A stretch of DNA of 64,000 nt, from NCBI GenBank assembly GCA_950295325.1, contig OX485807.1, positions 18,137,666 through 18,201,665 of the forward strand. The letters are read 5' to 3'. Of the stretch, positions 1 through 11,645 are shown piece by piece. The translations under genes were made by a program, and so were the position numbers. Under the pieces are notes generated by a model. The model did no database searches and was not told the origin of the DNA. It was given only the letters and a program-made list of their open reading frames with translations. The stretch comes from Polytrichum commune. Lineage: Eukaryota; Streptophyta; Polytrichopsida; Polytrichales; Polytrichaceae. Within the stretch, counting starts at the first letter, position 1. Each line of letters opens with the position of its first letter.

Positions 1-475
1 GTGCAGAAACCAACACCCTAAAACCTGCACAATAACTAAATATTGGTTAAGAGAAAGTCCACCACATTAACATCAAGCCCCCGTGATGGTTTTGGGTCGT
101 CCACCGATAAAACCTGGAACCCTTACAACTTTTGCATACATAATTCAAATTAGACATACTCTTGTCATCCCCTGTTAATCGCAAATGCCAATCATCGTAC
201 ACTTTTACCTCTAATAATAGCACCTATGCTCAGTACTTAAAGTGTCTGTTTTAGCACCATCATCCACTTTACACGCAACCATGCAGCAAATTTCCATGGT
301 AGAAGTCTGTTTTTAACAAGGAGCTCATCATGCATACTGACCTCAAGCGTACACAGTTCCAACAGCATGTGCTTGATTGATGTGCTGAAGCAAGGACTTC
401 CGTATCCCCCACCAACCCTGGTGCACCTTTTCGCACTCAAGGGCTACGTTGCTCTGAAGAGATCAGGTGTTGCAA
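1..475. other. Intergenic, nothing recognised
   Basis: No coding potential, RNA gene or repeat structure was recognised. Reading frames on both strands are short and resemble no known family. Confidence 0.4.
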
Positions 476-1180
476 ATCGAACTGGTTGCAGACACTGATC
501 AATCAATTATCATGCAGGATTAACATGCGTATGGTAGCATTGCTAATCCGTTTGGAGTAATGAACCAGAAAATGTCATGTATGTGGAGGATGATGAGACG
601 CTTAATCAGGGTTCCTCCAACCCTCCTACTAGGCAGAGCATGCTGTTCTTGTTGCACAAAAATTCCATATAGCCGTGTGAATGCTACCTAGGTCAACATT
701 GACAGGAAAGGACATGAATCTGGAGGTTGAGACGATTGCTACAACTGGGAATGCAGATTGATGCTTCACACTACACGAACTTTTTGAATGCGCTTTTACC
801 CATTCTTGCACAAAGAAAGTATAGTGTGTGCTTCGAAAGAGAAGCAACTGGTTGCGCACTACGTTCCATAGCACATGATTTTGCGCGCATGACATCATTG
901 CTAATCGTTTTGGAGCAGTGAATCAGAAAGCGTCAATTATGTGGAGACGGATGACAGGGCACTTTATTAGGGTTCCTCCAACCCTCCTACTAGGCATAGC
1001 CTGCTGCTTTTGCTGGACATATCCATTAGCTGTGTGGATCCTACGTCAACATTGACATGAAAGAACAAAAATCTCGAGGTTGAGATAACTTAGTATTACA
1101 GCTGGGAGGCAAACTGGTGCTTCACACTCCATGGACTGTGAGTGCGCTCAACTATACTCGCACAAAGAAAGCAGTGCCTA
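476..1180. repeat. Tandem duplication, about 358-bp unit, two copies
   Basis: Two diverged copies lie head to tail. The phrase GCTAATCCGTTTGGAG at about 541 recurs as GCTAATCGTTTTGGAG at about 899, giving a 358-bp offset. Further matched landmarks are GGGTTCCTCCAACCCTCCTA, the GTCAACATTGACA segment, and TTGCACAAAGAAAG versus CGCACAAAGAAAG. Neither copy keeps a long open frame, so this is probably a duplicated non-coding or decayed segment. Confidence 0.75.
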
Positions 1181-3908
1181 CTTTTGGCTTCTTCTATGAA
1201 CTGGGTTGAGGCAGTGGGGAGGGAGGCAACAAATCTGCACACACTGCCCACTGCATCCACCACAGAAACAGGGTCTTCAATGGTTTCTAATAACTGACCT
1301 GAGAGTAAGTGGCAAGTAGATCAAAGATAGGGGACAAGAAGTAGGGAGTGAGAGAGAGAGAGAGAGATGGAGAGGGGGGGGGGGGGGAGAACCAAATAGT
1401 CTGTTTTTTATGTCCTGCGCATTCTTTGAAGATGGAATGAATTTCAATAGGATAAGCAAAACCTCGGTTGCATTTGAGCATGAGAAATGAGGCTTCCTGC
1501 ACCAACCTTCATTCCAGACGACACACGAGAGGCAGAATTCGAACATGTGTTAGAAAGAAACTCGACCCCATAATTGAGTGACAGAAAGCAATATCCAATG
1601 ACAACACACCCCCCTGCCCAGCGTTCTAGGTCGCAGACTTTTGCAACTATGTGCTGCAAAACTCGTCACCACACTCTCAAAGGAAAGGAGTGGCCGCATT
1701 AGCAAACTCAACGTTGCTTTTTCCATCATTAAAGTGAAAGAGTGATGATTGAACGGGTATCTGTTTCAGGCTGACACATCCACAAGGACCTGCCCAGACC
1801 TACACAGAAGACACTAGGTAAATCGGAGCACCTCAAAAGTAATTAAGGTCGAGGAATCCATAGCCGACCAGGTCCATTTAACTGCTCACGAAGCTCATGT
1901 AATGCCGACATGGGTGAGATGTATATTTCTCAGGGGAGTGGAGTTAAGGTTTACGTGGCGGTGGCTTGGAATTGATTATCCTCATAAGAGTTTTGATAAT
2001 TGTTTTGATATGTGTCGTTTTGGTCACATTTGGAGGATAATCGTAGGGCACAACAATCTTGTGACAAGCCACTTGTTGATTTACAATAAACACACGGTGC
2101 ATACCCAACCTTTCAAAGTAATTGAAAAGTGCTACAAAATATGCACAATTAGAAAATAACCTTATTGAATGGATCATTTGAATGCTTGTCACCAAAATAA
2201 TACCCCCCAAACAATTCTACCCTTGCTACACGTGGTTCCCGTAATCACACTAAGTGTTAGTCCTAGGTCGAAAACTTTTTTACCTACTACTTGTTTAGGG
2301 CCGCTTTACACAACATCCCAAATCCCACTTTTAGTGAAATTCTGAACTTCATGGGCTTAGAAAGTGAATAATAATTGAGAAGCTACAAATTTCATGCGAC
2401 TTGGGTGTTGCAACCCTTGCTAGCTCCCCTTAACTTATCTTCACCATTTTACAACTCTAGTAAGTGTCACGAACGCTAACCTTGCACATCCCACACACAC
2501 GCATGGTTAGCTCCCCATACCAACTTCCAAGCTAATAGCTTGGTTACCAAACCCTCCTACATATGCATTCATGACTCTCCCCTTAGTAGGTAGCCAATGA
2601 TTAGGTGCGGACTTTCATACATGTCCATGGTGTTGCAAACACTCTTCATGAAGAGGTGCGCGACATTGAGGTTGTGAAGCAAACTCCCAAGTGCAAGTCT
2701 CGAGTCCTATGCACGTTGGAAAGTCCCAAATCTTACTTTATCCACTGAACCACTTGAATTATTTTTGTTTAGAGTGGATAGTCAAATAAAGTGCCATCAA
2801 ATTAGGGTGGACTGCTAAACTTGAATTTTTTTTTTGTGAAGTAGAGTGCCTTGGTAATATAATTGTTCACCACCAATGCACCATTCTATGGGCCTTTGCC
2901 ACCATAATTTTGCCATGACCACTCTATGTTTAACCCTACTCAACGCTTTGTTTACAAATTCCTCCATTGATGGTAAGGTATTCATGATGTCTTGATATAG
3001 AGGGTGCCCTTCACTGAGCTCTAGGAAACAAACTTCAGAAAAAAAAAGGCCTAGGGTTTTCAAAGTTTCCAATGCAATAAACTACTGAAGGAGGAAAGGT
3101 GTCGGAGTTAGGTGGAGCCCATCTCCATGAAGGAAATTTAAAAGCACTTGCATGGGAGAGGCATGTACCAAAACTAACATAACACTCTCTATAAATATGA
3201 CAAGGTAAGCATGGTTTCAACGACAATAAAATTCTTCTTATTCCTTTGCTACGATCGGTTGGGTAGGGTGTCGGATATAGGACACTTGGTGAGGGTATTT
3301 AGAGCCAAGTTACTGTGTAATTAGCTCGTTAGGTGTCAGGTTCCAAGACACATAGATGAAAGTGTAACAATAACTTAGAGGTAATAAGTAGATAAGATTT
3401 GATTCTATGATAGGAGTTATTCAAGTCTAAAAATGAGACCTTTTGAAATCTATTATACCACACTCTAACATAATACTTTAGAAATTCATAACCAATTCAA
3501 AAATGATGTATTGTATTTGAAACAATTACGGCATATTTTTATACGGTTCCTCTACATGGGGAAAAATAAATTTTGTGCCAAATGCAAATGTACACAAATA
3601 GATTTTTATTTATTTTTGCTCAAGATGCAATCCGTTATAATAGGGCAGCATACCTTAAACCCAGAGCTTTTCCTGCCAGTTTCTTCGCTTTGAAGTTTTA
3701 CAAACGCCAACTTAGATTTCTCATCAGTTAGGCTTTTGGAGCCGAATGGTGGAAGAAATTTTGGTGAACCTTGGAAGTTAAATGAGTGGAGTTTGTCTTA
3801 ATTGTAGTACATGGTGTCCACAGCACAAGCTGCCTCTTCTTCTAATCTGTAATTACCGAACAAAATCTTTAGCCAATTAGTATCTGAGCTACAGCCTCAC
3901 AAGACTAC
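1181..3908. other. Gene-poor stretch with simple repeats
   Basis: No gene was recognised. A compound microsatellite of (GA)n followed by a G-run lies at about 1349-1387. At 2294-2297 the phrase TTAGGGCCGCTTTACAC resembles the TTA-GGGCCGCTTCACAC terminus seen at 18016 and 53282. It may be a lone, decayed Harbinger-type end; no partner end was found. Confidence 0.35.
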
Positions 3909-3909
3909 G

Positions 3910-4421
3910 CTGTTTATGGTATTTAGTGTTACATATGTAACAATGTCACTTACCCTATTTTGAGGCGTATGCTAAGATACACTAATGATCAACAACTTCA
4001 TCATTAGTGTCACCTTATGATACTTAGCCTTCAAGTACGCTTACTAATATCTTGGCATGAGTATGTTCAACATGGTTATGAGGTGTATGCCTATGTCACA
4101 TGATGGTCTATGAGTTGACTAAAGTGTACACAAATGATACTTGACATGCTCAAGAGGTTTTGCATATTAAAATCTAAACATATGACATTCATCATTAGTA
4201 CGCTCAGTAATATTTTCCCCTTGCATACCTAAATGCAAAATTATCATCCCAAGTATCCCAATGTGCTACGCTAAATGTCATAATGTAAATGTTTTTTCAC
4301 TTTAAAAAGTTTCTTATAATAGTATCAAATTGGCATTTAGCAAATGTGGCACTTTGAGACCTTTGGGCATCTAGTTTAGGCCTTGAGCAATTAGTGTACA
4401 TGACACTAAATACCATAAACA
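3910..4421. mobile_element. MITE with TATTTAGTGT-type inverted termini
   Basis: The left end reads CTGTTTATGGTATTTAGTGT. The right end at 4402-4421 is its inverted complement, with ACACTAAATACCATAAACAG at the border. The element is about 512 bp, carries internal ACTAATGAT/ATCATTAGT inverted segments and encodes nothing. The terminal core TATTTAGTGT is shared with the elements at 14.5, 16.6, 24.4, 28.4 and 29.5 kb. No clear target duplication was seen. Confidence 0.7.
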
Positions 4422-4577
4422 GTGGACTCATGTGTCCCTAATTTGTCCATAGTTCGTTTAGGTTGTGATGAACATGTGACAAGAAACAACCCAGAAAGAT
4501 CTACAACAAGCACGCAACAAAGCATTGCATGTCGTGACTTCAGCTTGAAGATTTAGTAGAGAGAACATGCACCTAGC

Positions 4578-4840
4578 TCGAATCACTATATTCGTTAATT
4601 GGAGACTTTTTCATGATTTGGAGACCTATCAAGGACTTCAAATCCGATATCGTGTTTAGTGCATGTTTTGATTATGATATAGATACTTATTATATTTAGA
4701 AATATATATACTCCTCATGCATGAATATGTAAAAAGTTCATTACCAATGTTCCCCACATTCACAATATTGCATCCCAACTATGAGTAAAGTTTATTTTGA
4801 GACTTTCCAAAGTCTCCAATTAACGAATATAGTGATTCGA
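4578..4840. mobile_element. 263-bp MITE with perfect 32-bp terminal inverted repeats
   Basis: Positions 4578-4609 and 4809-4840 are perfect inverted complements; the left end begins TCGAATCACTATATTCGTTA. The interior is AT-rich and non-coding. A second element with the same termini and almost the same length lies at 59242-59503. A short open frame that starts at 4781 crosses the right terminus and is not treated as a gene. Confidence 0.85.
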
Positions 4841-7800
4841 ATGATCAGGCAGTTTGATGATCATGTGACCACACCCAGTATGAACACAAAATCAACAATT
4901 TCAATACCAAAGGAAGCAAGGCGATTAAGAGGCTCTTCATTTATGCACGATTCCTCAGGAAGGTTGCCAATTGTCTATGAATGTAAGTATCCTCTCCAAA
5001 TATCATGAATCACTAAAAGGATCGGCATCCGGTAGCGTCACTCTTGGCCAATTTCGCTTGTAACCTCGTCTATTCTGAAGGAAACGCTTTGCTGGTGAAA
5101 GGATCTGCTAGGTTGTGTGGTTAATTTCCCACCTCATTGTTGATGTTCGTCTTGAAGTGCCATCGACATGGTTAGCCACCCTCGTCGTTCTAGGTTTTGC
5201 AGTATCATTTGCAGGAGGCCCAACTTTTACCTTCTGCCGGCCGATGTGTTTTCATCGTATTGTCGTCAGTGATTCCATGTGGATTTGGAGGGTTACCAAC
5301 TCATAGTGGAGTGAAAGAAATTAGGACTTACATCTCACACCTATAGGATAGGGTCGTTACAAGAGTTGTGTTGTCTACAAAAGAAAGTGGAGGATTACAC
5401 ATGCGGAGATACAACCGCAGGCTGGCAACAGGAGCAGAAACACACCATCCACACAGAACAAACCTCCTCGGAGAATGATGTTGTCGGAAGGAGCATTGAT
5501 GGCCATTCAAGCGCAGGAGGCAATTCCATTGCCGCAATCAGCAGAAGAAGATGTGAGAGACATCCTCTAGGCTGCTCGGCAACCTCAGCTAAGGGGAAAT
5601 GACATTGCCATGGTCCTACTCAACGGGGATGGCGATCTTGAGGGTACGATGTGGAAGAGGATGACGAAATGGATGTTTGACGTGGGTGTGAGGTGAGGTC
5701 CTTTCCATGGTAGTTAATGTGGACAGAACAACTTGCAAATTTAAAAATTGAATTTTGGAACATGTCGAGCAAAGTTTCTTGAGGCTTGGAGCGAGAGGAT
5801 GGTTGGAGTACAAGTCAGATTGCAAGTGTAGAGTAGTTTAGTCATGTCAGAATGGACGTTAGCAACTAAGGGTATATACAACAATTTATATTGTTGGCTG
5901 CAGTCACCGTAACCGGGTTCTTATCAAAGTATATACGAGATAAAACATTTAACAATTCCAAGTTGCAAATGGCAACCATTCTAAGAGGGGCGCGGTAGAG
6001 GTTCAGGAGGCGGATAAGAAGAGAGGGTGCAAAAGCTAACCTCTTATATGGCTGCAGCCAATTATACTGGGATGGCCTAGTAGAACAAGAGAAGAATCCA
6101 ACCACTATTGAAAAGTCTCATCATCTTAGGAAGCATGCAACCAACTTTCGAACAAAACATCACAGACCGGGCCGAGGAGGGTACCTTGCGTTTATTAGGA
6201 AACTTGTAAGTGTGTAGGCAAGATTCAAATAACAGTTAGGTAAGACTGTTATGACAATTTTGGTGACCACAATTACGCACTTATAGTGCGAGAATGCTTT
6301 CGTGTGCATATTCTTAAGAACGATAAATTAGTTGGTGGGGCCGTGTTTCGTTGACGCCTAGGCTTCAAGCAAGTGTAGTTGTTTGAAGACATATTGAATG
6401 GCATGCAAAAGAGAAAGGCATGAAACACTTGGTCAACTTCTGTGAAAATCCCTTATGAGCGAAGAGAGTGTCATGATATTATCACACATGCTGGTATAAT
6501 TAATTAGCTATTACTACTAAAATCTGACGTTTTTGTATCGAATTGGGGAGACAATCTACGGTGTAGTCCTCAATGACTTGCTTTGTGGAACATGAGGAGA
6601 TTAATGAGCGGAGAGGAGTGCCCTGGTATGTGCATAGTGGGTAACCAACAAGCGGGATTCAACCGAAGAGGAGTCGAACTATCGCAAATACGAGGGGTGG
6701 TTCCTTATATATGACACTTTTGTTACAGGGCAAGAACGTGGTGGAACCGAAACAACCTGAAGTGGTGATGAAGAGATACAAGTCGACATGCAAGGATCAA
6801 AAACCAATCTCAACAGACCTGCAACTGTTGAGTGATGGTCACAAAATGGAGTTGATGATGATGCTAGTCGCGAGAACGATGGACTCATATATATTCTGTA
6901 GTGGGTGCACGACGGCGCAGTGAAGACATGCAGCCGAATGTGGCAGCCAGTGAAGGTCGTAGATCGAAGATAGTGTGTAGAGGTTGAGAGTTGAGATTCA
7001 GGATAGCAATTTTAGCAATAGAAAGTGGTATTTGTGTGATCGATGTTATGCACCGTGTGTGTATCTTCATCAAATAATAATTCTAAAGCAACATTGGTTC
7101 CCATTAGAGTATATTGGGTCTTTTGAATCTAATTCCGGTGTCAAAATGCTCCTATAAATTTATCTACCATGTTCAATGGATTAACTGATGGGTGAGGTTT
7201 ACGAAAAAAATTAAGATTGTACTACTTTATGTATTCATTATAAAATAGTCTATGTTTGTAGATATTCATTGGCTTTGTCCCGTTCGGGGCAGTGACGACA
7301 CTGAACATGTATATTGGTGTGGGTTACCGATTGTAATTATGCATTGCACTAACATGTTGATAAACTTCTTAAAAAAATTCAAGCTACATAAATATATAGA
7401 CTTATGCACATCAAAGAACACGATATTTGTGTCTTAGTGAAAGTGGTAATGACGGTATAAAGTTATAGCTACTGAAAACTCTAAATGTTAAACCACACTT
7501 ATGAAAACATTAAAGGTAGTGATCACTTTTGGCCATAAAATGGTGTGCAAGGATGAACATAGTGGGTGCATAGGAACAATTCCATTGTTTGTTTGTTTTT
7601 TGGTCACGCATAAGTTTACCCTCAATGAATGTGTGTGGATGAATGTGAAACTTTACTAACTAATGTGCATGAAACCAAGTTATTTCACATATCTATAATT
7701 CTTTCAAGAATCTTGATCAACCTATCTAAAGCCTAAGTTAACTTGCTCTTTATAGAAAAGACACCTTATTTTAAAAATTAAAGATATTTTTACTTCTACA

Positions 7801-7994
7801 TAAGTAGAGATTATTGTAAGGTCGTAAGTGCGTGTCAACTTTTGAGTTGTATTAATTGCACTTGAAAACTATCTTTTACTTCCTTTTAGAATGACTTCAA
7901 CTAAAGTCAAGCAATATTTTCTTTAATATCTAAATAAATGTTTTTTTGGCACATGATGGGCATTTCTAAGATTTAGAGGTATATATAAAGGTTT
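4841..7994. other. Intergenic, no gene recognised
   Basis: Only short overlapping frames are present and none resembles a known family. The segment about 4905-4980 (GAAGCAAGGCGATTAAGAGG, CTCTTCATTTATGCACGATT, CCTCAGGAAGGTTG) is a diverged copy of the unit repeated at 15.8-16.55 kb. Confidence 0.4.
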
Positions 7995-8521
7995 TTGTCA
8001 ATGTATGAAGCTCTCTTGTTATCTTTCTTTTGCACCATAACCCTCATGCATTGCTCCATACTTTCTAACGATTTGCCTATTCTTTTAATAGTTTCTTTTT
8101 GTTTTTTGTTTTTAGAGGACGATTCAACGCCTCAAATACATTTTGTTTGGAGGTCCAAAAGACAGCAAGGATTTTTGTGTAATCAATTGTTGGGAAGCTA
8201 CTCAAATAAAATGTTTCGAGATCAAATAAGAGTGTACAAGCAAAGATTTTCTTTCTTGTGTAAGACTTTGGGGTCCATTATCAAGAAATCTGATACTCTA
8301 ATGACTACAAACATCGACGTTGAGACAAGAGTTATTGATACCCTTGCTAGGTTGGCTACTTGTAATACATTGTCTATGATAAGAGATTTATATGATATAG
8401 CTGAGAGCACTACGTCAATTCTTGTTCAAAAGTATTGCAAGGCTATCAAAGATCATTTGTTGCCTATAGTAATTGTTAAAATGACTTTTGAAAAAATGAA
8501 GACAAAATCTACCAAGTTTGA

Positions 8522-8564
<43 letters not shown>

Positions 8565-9460
8565 TGTCATAGGGGCAATAGACGACTCTCACATACCCAT
8601 CGTGGCCTCAGACAGGGGTGCTCCCGAATATTATTATCGCAAAGGATTTTACTCTATCATTTTGCAAGGACTGCTAGATGCACAATGCAAATTTTGAAAT
8701 TTTGACTTTGGATAACCAGGAAGTTGTTATGATTGGTTAGTCTTCCAAACAAGTAATTTAGACATAGATGTTATGAAAAATAAATATTTATTATACAAAT
8801 TGATTGGTGATGTTGCGTATCTAATGAGGCCTTGGTTTTTTTACTCCATTCAAAAGAATAAAAGATAATCTATCACCTGAAAAAATTCATTAGAACTACA
8901 TCCAATCTAACATTAGGATGGTTGTTGAAAAAACTTTAAATTATTTGTAAAGAAGATGGAGTATTTTTCTAAAATGAATTGATGTACTTTTACTAAACCT
9001 TCCAAATCTAGTGACAACATGCATTTGTCTACATAACTTATGCATAATTAATGCTCATAGGTTCAATGTGCGTTGGGCAATGGAAGCCAAAAATGATATC
9101 AAAGACTTAACAAATCAAGACTTTAACAACTTACTGCATGCAACACATGATGCTATCACACTTTAAATTACAAAAAATCGATGAAACAAATGGAAATATT
9201 ATTATTGCCTTCCTTAACAGCTCCTATGTCAGAACTTTTACATTATGATGTAGAGGATCCGGAGACTTTGACAACCACTGAAGAGGAAGAATCATCAGAG
9301 TCCAAGAAGAATAAAGACGACCGAATAAAGAAGATATTAGAACAAGATATCGTTCTACATGAAATAATGGTTCAAAATTGTTAGAGGGTACATTTGGCTA
9401 GAGAGAGCATAATCACTTTTGATGAGGCTCTTGATTTAGAAGACATAGAATTTGATTAGA
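7995..9460 (+). pseudogene. Decayed PIF/Harbinger transposase (DDE_Tnp_4 type)
   Basis: An open frame from 7995 carries the N-terminal helix-turn-helix part of a plant Harbinger transposase (LARLATCNTLSMIRDLYDIA, then ESTTSILVQKYCKAIKDHLL). A run of 35 A residues at 8525-8559 interrupts it. The catalytic part resumes in another frame as FYVIGAIDDSHIPIVA and YYYRKGFYSIILQGLLDAQC. Further blocks follow across stops and shifts: GDVAYLMRPWFFTPF, then MVVEKTL, then VTTCICLHNLCIINAHRF. The three catalytic acidic positions of the family (AID, GDxAY, VVE) are all still readable, but stops between blocks make it non-functional. An acidic C-terminal tail (TTTEEEESSESKKNKDD) lies at about 9180-9384. It was probably the transposase half of a two-gene Harbinger element whose DNA-binding partner may be the relic at 10.9-11.4 kb. 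Confidence 0.85.
8525..8559. repeat. 35-nt poly(A) tract inside transposase relic
   Basis: Uninterrupted A-run between the helix-turn-helix part and the catalytic core of the Harbinger relic. The reading frame differs on the two sides. It may be an expanded A-tract or a length error in the assembly. Confidence 0.9.
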
Positions 9461-10038
9461 TATTTGTTTGTACAAATGTTTTAGATTTAGGGCTCCATAT
9501 GTACATTATTCAATCTCTAGGAGCTACATCAATTTGTGATGTTTGTTACATCTGTAATTTATTTTTTATTTTTTTATATAAGATAGATGTTCCTTATGTG
9601 GCCAAATTTTTTTAAACTAATGCTTACATTTAAATAGTATTTACTTTTTATATATATATGAGATGCATCTATATATCTGACATTAAGTGGATTGACTTAT
9701 GTATGTTATGAAATGAAATTGATTTTAAAGTCCCAGAAGCTAAAAATTCTAATGGAATTGAAAGTGCAGTAGCCTCCATGGGTGAAGTACCAACATAAGA
9801 ATTAAAAAAATTAACATAGTAATTTCTATAATATGCATTGTATGTGTTTTTTGTGGAAATTCCTCAAAAATGCATTATTAGTGTAAGACAAAAAAAAATC
9901 CACATGATTAAGTGAAACCAAATACATGAAACGGTTTACTGAATTTATGTTCTTCAGCATCCCAAATGAAAGTACAATAAAAAACTAGGCAGAATCATTT
10001 GATGCCTATACCTTTTGTCATTGTTGCTACATGACTAT
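9461..10038. other. AT-rich intergenic, nothing recognised
   Basis: AT-rich with TATATATATG-type runs near 9650. No frame or repeat of note. It could be the non-coding spacer between the two genes of a former Harbinger element. Confidence 0.35.
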
Positions 10039-10125
10039 GAAAGGTTTAGCAGAAAATGTAAGGTTTAGCAGAATTTGTAAGCTTTAGCTAAATATGTAAG
10101 ATTTAGCTGAATCGGGAAGGTTTTG
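10039..10125. repeat. Minisatellite, about 18-19-bp unit
   Basis: About five imperfect copies of a unit like GGTTTAGCAGAATTTGTAA stand head to tail, drifting to TTTAGCTGAAT in the last copies. Confidence 0.8.
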
Positions 10126-10129
10126 GGCA

Positions 10130-10290
10130 TAGTTAGTCACATGTTGACATTGTCTGTTTTAGTTTTATTCATTTGAGTATAATCTATACATTCCTTTAAA
10201 TGATTAGTAATTCTCTTGAAGTCTCAAGCTTCGACCAATTATTTCTCAAATTCAATAGTTCTGATCTTTAACTAACCGATATGAGCAACG
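10130..10290. repeat. Diverged single arm of the ACCGGTT foldback family
   Basis: This matches the left arm of the foldback element at 17393-17938 in order: CACATGTTGACAT, then a TTATTCATTTGAGTATAATC segment, ATTCCTTTAAATGATTAGTA, and TTATTTCTCAAATTCAA. There is no opposing arm nearby, so it is a solo arm or a truncated copy. Confidence 0.7.
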
Positions 10291-10344
10291 CATATAAAAT
10301 GGATACTGAGTCCAAAGTTGCAGCGACAATCTGTAACATAGGAT

Positions 10345-10815
10345 GGACCCTTTGTAATCAACCCCGAGTCTTGATGTTTCTGTGACACAAGGGAGACAGA
10401 CAAACCCTAATTGTCAATCACCCCTAAACCAACACAAAACAACTAAGAAACCCAACTCATCATTCTTATGGTACAAAAGAGTGATTTGTAAAATAAGACA
10501 AATCATATAAAATTAACTTTGAGTCCAGAGCTTAATGTAACATAAGGATTAAATCAAAAACCCGATTGTGAATCACTTACAACTACAACACAAAACATGA
10601 TGTAAAAAACAACAAAGTTACCCAACTCCTAGCCTTAACCTGCAAAAGAGTGATCTGTAAAATGGGATATAAAATCAACCTCATAAAATCAACCTCAAGT
10701 CTAGACTTTACTGTGACACAAGGGTTAAAGCAAAATCTTGATTTTGAATCACTTACAACATAAGTACAAAATATGTTGCACAAAACATCAAAGAAACCTA
10801 ACTTCAAATGTCAAC
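10345..10815. repeat. Tandem array, about 150-165-bp unit, three copies
   Basis: Three diverged units start near 10345, 10481 and 10647. Each carries the same landmarks in order: GAGTGATYTGTAAAAT (units 2 and 3), a TGTGACACAAGG-like block, GAATCACTTACAAC, CAAAACA and an AACCCAACT/AACCTAACT block. No coding potential. Confidence 0.75.
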
Positions 10816-10879
10816 ATGTAGTGTAGCGCCCAAACAAATTAATGAAAATTAGAAAATAAAAAAATCTTTGATATAATCT

Positions 10880-11370
10880 ACAACTTCTCTATTAGTCTTT
10901 CTATGTGCTTGTCAAGGTTGCTCATGAATCCGGAGGCCACTTGCATACTCTTCACCATGTCATTTCTATTGACCACAAGTTGGGATATGAGCTCAAGAGC
11001 TTTCTCTTGATAAACCATTTTTCCTTACACCTTTGTACCAAATGAAGCAGGCTTATTAGATTCTTCATATTCCTCTGTCTTTAGCTCTTAAGAACCACAA
11101 CCAACTTCGACATTTTCACTTGAAGATGCCGAGATGTGTTTTGACACAACTCCATTCTAGTAGTACCAGGTGTCCATGGCGTCGTAGAAATTGCAAGTGT
11201 GACGCGCCTCCCCAAAACTTGAGTTCGCTTGCTTATCTTCCTTGTAAGCTTTGAAAATCTCACTAAACTTGCTTTTACACGCCTTTGGTCCTTATTTGAA
11301 ATTGTGACACAAACACAAGAGCTGTGAGTGTAGCTTGAGCCACATGTCCACACCTGATCCATAGAAATTT
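10880..11370 (-). pseudogene. Trihelix/Myb-like DNA-binding protein relic (possible Harbinger partner)
   Basis: On the minus strand, decayed frames keep the signature of plant trihelix/Myb-SANT-like proteins. A block reading KFSEIFKAYKEDKQANSSFG is followed by HTCNFYDAMDTWYY and VSKHISASSSENVEVG, then by ELISQLVVNRNDMVKSMQVA closer to 10.9 kb. Stop codons break it in several places. PIF/Harbinger elements usually carry a Myb/SANT-like gene beside the transposase, and the transposase relic at 7995-9460 lies about 1.4 kb away on the opposite strand. Membership of one element is an inference, because terminal repeats were not found. Confidence 0.65.
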
Positions 11371-11469
11371 AAGAATAATCAGATAACTACTCACATGATA
11401 ATGCAATTGATATAATTATAGATTACAGATAACTAGTAGTAACAAGAAAAACGTTTTGAACAGTTCCTA

Positions 11470-11645
11470 GTGTTGTCAAGTTCAACCGGTCACATGTTGA
11501 CATCGTTCAGTAGTTTTGTCAATTTGAGGTTTATTGTCTAATTTCCTTCAAAGTAAATTATAATCCTCTTGAAGTCTTGAACTTCAACTGGTTAATTCTC
11601 AAACTCAAGCACATCATCTGTAACTAGCTATCGAATATCCCCTCA
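11470..11645. repeat. Diverged single arm of the ACCGGTT foldback family
   Basis: This has the same block order as the left arm at 17.4 kb: CCTAGTGTTGTCAAGTTCAA, CCGGTCACATGTTGACATCG, CTTCAACTGGTTAATTCTCA and CATCTGTAACTAGC. There is no opposing arm. Together with the copy at 10130 it brackets the trihelix relic in the same orientation. Confidence 0.7.

Noticed and set aside
1277-1546. Two overlapping minus-strand frames rich in Ser, Leu and Pro
   Set aside because: Created by translation of the (GA)n/G-run microsatellite.
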